A stretch of 30,194 nt of DNA from the NCBI GenBank assembly GCA_027604005.1, contig JADGJT010000290.1, forward strand, positions 1 to 30,194, read 5' to 3'. Shown one piece after another: positions 19,295 to 30,194 of this stretch. Numbering within the stretch: the stretch's first letter is position 1; every line of letters starts with the position of its first letter. A model generated the notes under the pieces. The model did no database searches. It had not been told where the DNA came from and saw nothing but the letters and a program-made list of their open reading frames with translations. The stretch is from Dinochytrium kinnereticum (Eukaryota > Chytridiomycota > Chytridiomycetes > Chytridiales > Chytridiaceae). A program made the translations under genes and the position numbers.

Positions 19295-22200
19295 TCACAG
19301 CTTGAGGTGCCTCTCAAGATGGAGTTTTAAGTCCCTCATGCTATTATAATCTTGAGAGCATTTATGGCACACGAGGGGATTTTTCAGCAGAGCCTCATAC
19401 TCCCCCTTATTGATCTTTGTTACTTTTGTTAGTTGTATTTAATCTCGCGCGATTGTGGTCATTACCGAGAGCTGTCCGTCCTCCTCGATAGTCTTGCGGA
19501 CGAGAGCGTAAGGAAGGAAGAACCGCGTGGTGAAGGAGTTCCAATGAGTTTTTGTTTTCAGCGCTGGGGCAACAAAGTCGTCTGATATGACATGGAGGTG
19601 AAGTTGCTTCATGGATGGGATGGCATGAAAGCCGATCAGAAATCTATGATTCGTATGGCTGTAATTTCTTTTATGAGTATGCTGCAGTTTCGAGTGATAA
19701 CAAATATACCCTTCAACTATTTCATCCGCTCTTTCTTTCATTCCTGTCAAAAGCGGCAGATGATGCTTCCGCAAATCGGCAATACCTCCGATTTTGATCC
19801 GCGGCATGACCAAGAAATGCTGTGCGGCCTATATCCAGAGTCAGGTGTGTTAACGTTCGGAGCAATATACCTTTGGATAAACATCACGAATAGTCACAAA
19901 CTTATCATCATACTTTCCAACCTGTGACGGATATTTCTCAGGGTGATCCACATACTTAAGAAGAGCTTGATCCCAACTATAAGCAGATCGCTTCACGGGT
20001 TCAGGTTCCGGAGTAGACATGGCTTTTCTCGAACTCATCAGCTTATCAACTTGAATCGGGAAGAAAAGTGAGAAAAAAGAAACCAGCCATTATCTTACAG
20101 GCAGTCTTTGGTTTTGAGGGCTCCAAAGGTGTTCCAATTCCAACAAGTTCTGAAAAAGTTTGGAAAACTGCTTGATAGCATTCGCGTAAGGAGCCGAGTG
20201 CCTTCGCCTCGTCGACGATGGGATCGGGCCTCATCCGATTCATGTTCGGACCGACAACATAAATTATCTGAGACCAAACAAGTCAACAAAGTGAAAAGAA
20301 AGAACGATGATGCTCACATGTTGAATACCTTCTTCTGTCAAAAGATTCAGCTCGGACGGTATTTTCACGGGGCAGACAGATGCAACCTTAGAAGCATTCA
20401 GAGTAAGTCGAAAAAATGAGGCACCTTTGGCGGCTTTTTAACGCTATTCTTTAATTCCTCTAATAGCATAGGGCCAGCACGATTATGAAGATCCCTCGAA
20501 AATGATGTCGCTTCTACCAATTTGAAACAAAGATAAGTTAAGACTTGCGTCCAAGTTCTACAAGCCGATCCACTACCAAAGTAAATCAAAGAAAGACTCA
20601 TACTGGAAAATACGAAATTCAATGCACAAATATAAAAGCATACCTGGCTTTAGGCGCCAGTTGGTTTCGACCACTACTGTCGAGCTTTCAATATTATGCT
20701 CAGTCTTAAGCCGTGACACGGAATTGGAACATAAAGTTTTGAAACGAGAATCCGATATATTCTATCTGTTATCAGCCCGTCGTTCCGACCACTCGACTGT
20801 AGCGGCAACCCCGAAAAAAAAAAAAAAAGCACACTTCAAACACCCACCCCCTGAAAAGCCTCCAAAACTTCCTCATCGCCGTCCACTAAGACGAGCTCCA
20901 TTTCAGGATGATCGCACTTGCTCAAAAAATCTTTTATCACCTTAAATCATATTAGCCCAAGGCATATAGTTTTAACATCAACGAACCTCACAAGCAACGC
21001 TTGCCGCCTTTACAACATCCATACCACCTTCTCGTGTGGCGATGCTCGGGAAAGATATTCTCGGGGGTATTTTAGGGGCAGAATGAGATGCAGATTCTGT
21101 GGCTAAAAAGCAGTGTTGAAAAGTCTCACCCCATCTCCAAAAAAAAACACTCACATTCTTCAACCACATCCATTGACGGTGAATTGGGTAAAATATCCTG
21201 GCTCTATAGAAATATGTTAGCAATAAGATAACCTACAGAGGACATATTACAAATAGAGGTGACAGATCATCGTCCTCCACAGATGCCTCCTAAAAGAACT
21301 CAGGTGAGGTTTGACTTTAATCAATTTTATACCTTAGCAGAGTCCTCCAGTTTCTAAATAAGTTTGAGTTAAAAAGCAGAAAAAAAGGACGCACTTTCAA
21401 CGGAAAGACAAAAATCAACAATGAAGAAACTTACATTGGGATTTTCAAAAGCGTCGATATCCTATCAGAGCAAAAGAAGCAAGAAAAAGATATGAACGGC
21501 TAAATAACGGTGTCCAAAATAAACAAATACCAAAAAACAAACCATCATTGAATCTTGCTCATGCTGCGAACGCGTTGGTGAAGAAACTGCCGAAGAGCCA
21601 GGCTTCCCCTCTAAAATAAAAAAGAAAATCAGAAGTAAGCCAAAACGAAACAGACAAAGAAGCAGAAAAAATCCAAACTAAAATTAAAACCAAAAGGCCT
21701 CCCTCGCGCAAACAAAAAAAAAAAATAAATCCGCACCATCTTTCACCAGACTCAAACTCCTGCTCTCCACTTTCCCCCTCTTTTCTTCTCCACCGCCACC
21801 CCCACTCTCCACAGTCCTTTTAGCCGGCACCACAGAAGCCTCCGCCTCAGGGTGTGAAAAGCGAGCCAAGTGTTCAGCATTCTTTCGATAACACTTTGAT
21901 CCATACTGACACGGAGTTTTGCGCTTATCATCCCCTCTATCACTTTTTGCAGGCTTGGACCGATCATCCCTCATGACGGATTTCTTCTCCATCTGAGCCT
22001 CCTCAGCATCAGTCTCATCACCAGAGTCAACAGGCTTAAACTTCATCTTCACCGTAAACTTGGTCGAATTGTTCATCTACCCAGCAGGGTTTTAGCAACC
22101 TCCTTCCCTTCCAAGAAGAAAAAAAAAATAAAATAAAAAGGCAAGCGTTGAAGCCATCCCCAACTCACCAACCAGAAGGCGTCCCCGTTGCTCAACGAGT

Positions 22201-22524
22201 ACTCATGATTCTTGGACATCGCGATGAGCTCCAGTCTCTCAATAAATGACGGGTTCTGTCCAAGCAAGGCAATATACACCTTTCCAGACGACAACGAATA
22301 CCGTACCCTCAAATGCTCACGGCTAAGTTTAACGAAAAGGGAGGTTTCAGCGTGACTTTTCCAACCTCCCCTGTTCGATCGAACCTGACCCTTTTGTCAT
22401 CGATCCCTGGAGTCTTACGACCGATGATAAGTTTTCGATACCCATCCAGATCCTCCTCCCCAGTCTTGGAGTCAAGGTGCCATTCAGTGCCATCATCTCG
22501 CACCAAAGAGATTGCAAAGGTCAT
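19295..22524 (-). CDS. FHA-PBZ-macro-HIT-ZnF aprataxin-like DNA repair protein
   Basis: Eighteen minus-strand exons: 22524-22385, 22322-22169, 22076-21737, 21610-21543, 21461-21435, 21353-21333, 21289-21251, 21203-21155, 21102-20987, 20940-20848, 20761-20644, 20513-20425, 20386-20318, 20267-20099, 20049-19871, 19828-19710, 19643-19466, 19405-19295. The coding sum is 2079 nt, 692 aa. FHA (1-110) has GRK 35-37 and SREH 47-50. The PBZ finger has C154, C160, H167, H173 (CQYGSKCYRKN). A degenerate acidic/Ser linker (212-280) is cut into 21-68-nt exons. The macro domain (about 290-497) has FPSIATREGGMD, ETNWRLKP and VVGPNMNRMRPD. The aprataxin HIT domain (about 510-650) has PSMKQLHLHVIS (H612, H614) and HWNSFTT. 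The zinc finger has C669, C672, H685, H689. Aprataxin removes AMP from aborted ligation ends; FHA binds phosphorylated XRCC1/XRCC4-type partners; PBZ binds poly(ADP-ribose). No gap exists for a second promoter. Confidence 0.85.
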
Positions 22525-22823
22525 TATTTTAGAAAAAAGTAATAATCAGTCCGAGCTTCGTCAAAAATGTTGACAAGCCATGCCCCCTTGAAAAGAACAA
22601 GACCATGTTCATTCAAATAAAAGAAAAAACAGGGTAAGGTAAGAAAAAAACAATACTGTTTATTCGACTTTAAATAGTCCCCAACAATTCCCTTTCCCAA
22701 CCCAAGGAAAGAAAAACCCCACCTTAACGCCCAACCAACTAAGAAAGAAATAAAAAGACGAGAGATAAAAAAAAAAAAAAAAAGACAAAGAAAAAGGACC
22801 AAAGTCATGACCCAACCACCCCA
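22525..22823. other. Spacer between MCM3 3' end and repair gene promoter
   Basis: 299 bp shared by the MCM3 3' UTR and the upstream region of the FHA-PBZ-macro-HIT gene, both on the minus strand. AATAAA on the minus strand at 22659-22664 is a likely MCM3 polyadenylation signal, 160 nt after its stop. A long A-tract lies near 22769-22783. Confidence 0.5.
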
Positions 22824-26511
<3,688 letters not shown>

Positions 26512-27394
26512 CCTCAATGAATTATTCTCAAGGTGTATACGTTAACAAGCAAAAGGTGTGAGTCTCCTGGGTCGTGAGGGCTCGACGTCAAAGAGCAGCA
26601 CCAGAAAAACCGTGTCCGAACAATTTGGACAATACAGGCACTCTCACAAAAACAACCAGACGACAATTGAATGGATAAACACACGTTCTATTCGACTGTC
26701 AACCTCAACACAACCCCAACATAGCCCAGTCTAACGATCGTCCCACAACCAACGGCCAATGCACCACTCGCAACATCGACTCACTCATCAAGAGGTGGAA
26801 ACCAGAAACCCTCATCCTCACCACACCTTTGTCCCTAACCGCCACCATCCTGCTCGGCATCCACCACCGTCAACATTCACTATTCATTCAACAAACGCGC
26901 GTACAGTGAACTCTGACGCAAACAAAAGCAAAACAAACCGGCGAAACTTCAATACCTAAATTGTTGTTTGGTTCATCGTTTGTTGGAAGAGCCATTGGCT
27001 GGAAGGAAATTCGGATCGCGCGAGCTCCAGAAACCTCTGTCCTTGCATGTGTGCTGATACACAGAACGATAGCAAAAGGCCAGTCACTAAAAATACACCA
27101 CTGCCCCCGCGGGACTCCAAGACGGTGTAAAACGAGCGCCAGGTGGAGGCAAGAGAAAGAAAGAAAAAAATGACGAGGTTTTATTCAATACACACAAGCC
27201 AAAAAAACCAATCAAAAAAAAAGGAACTCCTCCCCCGCCCACAATAGATGAGAAATCAAGAGACAGGAAAAGAAAAGAAAAAAAAGGGAAGGTCGACCCC
27301 CGACCCCGATCCCTTAACCAAATCAAAAAAAAAAAGACTAACCAAACTCTCCCACAACAAATAACGGAAAAAGGAAGAAAACCCCCTTCCCATT
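26512..27394. other. Intergenic between MCM3 and MAPEG genes
   Basis: Holds the MCM3 promoter (right of 26512) and the 3' flank of the MAPEG gene. AATAAA on the minus strand at 27180-27185, 210 nt past the MAPEG stop, is a plausible polyadenylation signal. I see no exact MCB (ACGCGT) site and no supported gene. Confidence 0.55.
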
Positions 27395-28105
27395 TCACAA
27401 AGCCCCCAAAACCCTCACAGCCATCTCCATTCCAGTGACCCCCCCGGCGATGAACGCAAGGGCGCGGAATGGCTGCACTCCAAACACGTAGAAAGCAGCA
27501 TGGGAGTATCTGGCGGCGACCAGTGTCCAAAAGACGCGGGAGGCTTCAGCGGCGGAGGGTTTGGCGACAGTGACGTAGAGAGCGCCAAGAAGAACGAGAA
27601 CAGAGGTGTTCTCCACGTCGTTTGCATGGCACGCCGAGATGCGCTGGAAGAAAGGAGGAAAGAAAAGAGGTATAAGGTGGTCAGGGTCGAGAAAAGATCG
27701 GGGAAAAAAATTGCCTGGGGGAGGGGTTGGCCAAGAGTCCTCGACGACTCACCTTGACAACTGGGTGGGTGTATCCACTCTCACTTGTGATGATGACATC
27801 GGTCTGCTTGACGTCCTTGATGGTCTTGGTGGGAGCCCAGCGGCCACCGGTGACGAGGTTCAGGATGTAAGGGAAGATTCTGTCCTCGGGGGTGCCGTAG
27901 CTGTTGTTCCAGAGCCTAGCGACGACGACCGAGAGGCTGAGGCCGACGCATTTTGCGAGAAGGAGGGTTGATGTTGTGGCTGGTGAAGGGAAGGTGAGGG
28001 CGGGGTGAGAAGAGCGGGATGGATGCGATGCGATGCGATGCGAAGTGAAGTACCGTAAGTCTTGAACACGGGGTTGGCCAGCGAGAGGACGGATGAGGAG
28101 GCCAT
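27395..28105 (-). CDS. MAPEG family protein, MGST1-like microsomal glutathione transferase
   Basis: Three exons on the minus strand (28105-28054, 27979-27753, 27643-27395) encode 175 aa, slightly longer than animal MGST1. Hydrophobic segments fit the four-helix MAPEG fold: about 15-40, then in exon 3 SVLVLLGALYV, a region around VFWTLVAARYSHAAFYVF, and ALAFIAGGVTGMEMAV. The MAPEG signature is RISACHANDVENTSVLV, comparable to the family RAHLNDLEN motif, followed by AARYSHAAFY. These trimeric ER or mitochondrial outer-membrane enzymes conjugate glutathione to lipophilic electrophiles or reduce lipid peroxides. The middle section (GRWAPTKTIKDVKQTDV) is longer than usual. Intron 1 contains a GATGC repeat. 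Confidence 0.85.
28020..28043. repeat. Pentanucleotide GATGC microsatellite in MAPEG intron 1
   Basis: GGATGCGATGCGATGCGATG is the core of about four GATGC units, just inside the donor end of the first intron of the MAPEG gene. Likely length-variable. Confidence 0.75.
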
Positions 28106-29062
28106 TATTATTAATATTGTTGTTGTTGTTAATGATAATTGTTAAATAATGTGAGGTTGAGCATGTTGCTGGAGAATAAATCAAAGTGTGATACAGACAT
28201 ATGTAATAATTCACCCGAGCCAGCAAAGGTCTCTGTGTGACGCTTTGAAATATTGATAAAAAACAAACACACAAACATATGCACACACATAGTCGCTATT
28301 AAGAAGGAAGGAGGAGGAAGATCACAATGACCACCGATCCCTCATCCCTCACAATAACAATCTATTGATGCAGCACTCACATGTTCACACCTCAACCATC
28401 CATCATTGATATTCTTGATATCCCTGCATCTCTCTCTCTGCATCTCTCTCTCCGCATCTCTCTCTCTCCATCCCTCTCTCTTTCTTTCTTTCTTTCAGTC
28501 TCCCCCAACACCCCTCCGTCAATATCCATCCATCCATTCGTACATCCTTCTCTGCACTCCCTCCCCTGCTGCTCCATCCCCCTTCCATCCATCCATCCAG
28601 CCATCCATCATCAAATCACTGCCGCCGCCCTGCTGAACCCATCTCCTCAGACGGTATGTCTTGCTCCCTTCCCCTGTATCCGTCCATCCATCCATCCATC
28701 CATCCGTCAATCATCCAATCATCCATCATCATCTTCAATCCTCCGCCTGGATCGCTGATCCTCTCCAAACCTTGGATCCAAACCAATCCCACACAACCCA
28801 CGTTACCAGCTCCCCGGTACCCCCCTCAACAGCCTCGGTTCATAACGACATTATTTGTTATTGTTCCGCAGTGTGACCAGTCGGACTGTCTGTCACCCTC
28901 CGACCGAGGTGTGTGTCGGTGGGACGGTGGAAAGAGAAATTCCTCCGCATGAACTGAGTGGAGCCATGGCCTTCACACCTCCCCGCCCCCACCCCCCTAC
29001 CTCAAAAGACAATGCTGCACCCCCTCTAACTTCAACACTTTACAGTGCACGGCGAGACGCGG
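28106..29062. other. Microsatellite-rich intergenic region
   Basis: Upstream of the MAPEG gene. It contains TTG/TAA triplet repeats (28107-28140), CTCT tracts (about 28429-28500) and several CATC/ATCC tetranucleotide blocks, the longest at about 28682-28706. One strand is strongly pyrimidine-rich over 28380-28740. Apparent frames here encode only His/Ser/Pro or Met/Asp/Gly repeats. No gene supported; it may include upstream exons of the right-edge gene. Confidence 0.6.
28424..28730. repeat. CT and ATCC simple-sequence repeats
   Basis: CTCTCTCT runs and interrupted ATCC tetranucleotides give a polypyrimidine block of about 300 bp. Blocks of CCATCCATCC occur near 28587-28607 and 28682-28706. 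Confidence 0.75.
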
Positions 29063-30194
29063 ATGCAGGAGCCGGGGGGGAAAGGTGCAGGGGAGCTGCG
29101 AAGGTCTCTGAGATGTCGACCCGTGGGGCAGCAGACGGACCCACTTCGTGGAGTGATGCTTCCAGCCGTCGAGATCACCTCTCGAAAACAACGACCATCA
29201 CCCACCTGGGCGCGTCCCTCCTCATCCTCCCATCCCTCAACCACCATCACAGCAACACCCTCCCACCGAAAAAGGGGTCACCACACCCACTCCACCGTCA
29301 CCAAACTCCTTCACGAAGGCCCTTCAGGCCTCCTCCCAGCCCTCACAGACTGTCTCACCCCAACGCAGCAGCTCCCACCTCGTCTTAGAAGACTCGAATC
29401 CGCAATGACCTCTGAGATGAGGTTCGATCAGTCTCAGCGCATCCCGGTGGCCTCGTTGCGTCGAGCCATGGATCTCGCCGGGGAGTGCACGCAGGTCTTG
29501 TTTCGATTGATCTTACGGAGGTGGTGTGGGGCGGCGGGCGGTGGGGAGGAGGATGGGGTTGTTGCGGCGGTTGTGGCGGCTGCCACGGTCAAACCTGCTG
29601 CGTTGGTGTCGACGCTTTATCAGGGAGATGCTGGTCCGATGGCGGGGATGAGTCGATGTGCGTCTGGGGTGGTGGGGTCCATGGGGGTTGTAGGGGAACC
29701 GTTGAGGAATCGGTCTGCGATTGATCTGTTTGCGCCAGAGTCGCTGCAGCAGGATGGGGAGGTTTATTCGGCTGCTGCTCCCGTTCAGATCAATGGCATG
29801 AACTCATCCGCGAGTCTCTTGGCGGCTGGAGGTGGTGGTACATGTCCTGCACCGTCCACGATGTCTCATCTCTTGATGCTGGACACCTTCACAACGTTGG
29901 GAGACAGCTCCCCAAGAACCCTCAGTCACCGACCGCATCCCACATCCCACATCTCACACCATCACCACACAGCACCACCCTCCGCCCCAATCTCACCACC
30001 TCAAGCCAACCCCCTCCATCACCCCACCCCCCGCCCCCACCAAAACCCACTTACAACCAAATCCCCAACACCCCCCCCAACACCTCCCCCCCAAATCCCC
30101 CCCCAACTCCTCCAATGCCTCCTCTCCCACGCCCCGCGAGTCCGTCGCATGGCACTCCAGGCCGCCCACACCCGGTTCGGGCTCCCTGGTGCCC
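29063..30194 (+). CDS. Unrecognised open frame running off the right edge (partial)
   Basis: From the ATG at 29063 (MQEPGGKGAG) the frame stays open for 377 codons to the window end. An in-frame TAA lies about 33 nt upstream, unless the CTTTACAG before 29045 is an acceptor. No stop is reached. Residues about 70-145 look ordinary (LLPALTDCLTPTQQLPPRLR, VASLRRAMDLAGECTQVLFR) and may be helical. They are followed by Ala/Gly/Val-rich and then Pro/His/Ser-rich low complexity (about 295-360). The end again looks structured (VRRMALQAAHTRFGLPG). I recognise no domain. The bases are more GC-rich and C-rich than in neighbouring genes, and the proline-rich part could hide introns. Confidence 0.45.
   Translation, partial: MQEPGGKGAGELRRSLRCRPVGQQTDPLRGVMLPAVEITSRKQRPSPTWARPSSSSHPSTTITATPSHRKRGHHTHSTVTKLLHEGPSGLLPALTDCLTPTQQLPPRLRRLESAMTSEMRFDQSQRIPVASLRRAMDLAGECTQVLFRLILRRWCGAAGGGEEDGVVAAVVAAATVKPAALVSTLYQGDAGPMAGMSRCASGVVGSMGVVGEPLRNRSAIDLFAPESLQQDGEVYSAAAPVQINGMNSSASLLAAGGGGTCPAPSTMSHLLMLDTFTTLGDSSPRTLSHRPHPTSHISHHHHTAPPSAPISPPQANPLHHPTPRPHQNPLTTKSPTPPPTPPPQIPPQLLQCLLSHAPRVRRMALQAAHTRFGLPGA

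Noticed and set aside
20398..20622. A longer macro-domain exon including FGSGSACRTW
   Set aside because: Although it offers a Gly-rich stretch, it cannot be joined in frame to the preceding exon, while the 20513 acceptor aligns the family without gaps.
21684..22524. FHA-PBZ part as a separate APLF-like gene
   Set aside because: The frame continues through GT-AG introns with consistent phase into the macro-HIT part, with no stop, polyadenylation signal or new start between them.
28380..28800. Several long frames on both strands in the CT/ATCC region
   Set aside because: They exist because simple repeats lack stops; the peptides are pure repeat translations such as GWMDGWMDG.
28966..29388. 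A plus-strand frame starting MAFTPPRPHP
   Set aside because: It overlaps the longer frame from 29063 that runs to the edge; its own composition is His/Pro/Ser low complexity with no domain. Kept only as a possible 5' UTR.

Overview
The window looks like nuclear DNA of an early-diverging, chytrid-like fungus. The genes are intron-rich with GT-AG introns, many only 43-100 nt. They encode a secreted GH6 cellulase with PAN domains, a CBM21 glucoamylase, a Sel1/MYND protein and an aprataxin of the macro-HIT type best known from plants. The phylum is inferred from gene content; no marker gene proves it. All gene models below were spliced by hand; each listed coding sum is divisible by three and rebuilds recognisable domains across the junctions.

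Layout. 1-1198: flank and promoter, with a possible 3' end of another gene. 1199-5844 (+): a nine-exon gene for a secreted 1329-aa protein, PAN-GH6-PAN-GH6-Vps62-like. 6504-6935 (-): a possible small membrane protein. 7577-10650 (-): glucoamylase with two X25-like modules, CBM21 and GH15. 11531-12643 (-): a GPI-anchor-like surface protein with a DM13-like domain. 13307-17273 (-): Sel1-repeat/TPR/MYND protein. 17439-18056 (-): double-CDGSH iron-sulphur protein, divergent from 18132-19293 (+), an STK16/Env7-like kinase, over a 75-bp shared promoter with a perfect 11-bp inverted repeat. 19295-22524 (-): an 18-exon gene for a 692-aa DNA-repair protein combining FHA, PBZ zinc finger, macro domain, aprataxin HIT and a C-terminal zinc finger. 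22824-26511 (-): MCM3, 12 exons. 27395-28105 (-): MAPEG/MGST1-like protein. 28106-29062: microsatellite-rich spacer. 29063-30194 (+): an unrecognised open frame running off the window.

How they fit together. The left third is extracellular carbohydrate breakdown (cellulose and starch, each in one multi-module secreted enzyme) beside a cell-surface protein. The right two thirds are housekeeping and genome maintenance: replication licensing (MCM3), repair of adenylated or ADP-ribosylated DNA ends, an iron-sulphur protein, membrane detoxification and a trafficking kinase. The two most notable objects are the FHA-PBZ-macro-HIT-ZnF fusion, which joins features animals keep in separate APTX and APLF proteins, and the double GH6 cellulase fused to a Vps62-like domain.
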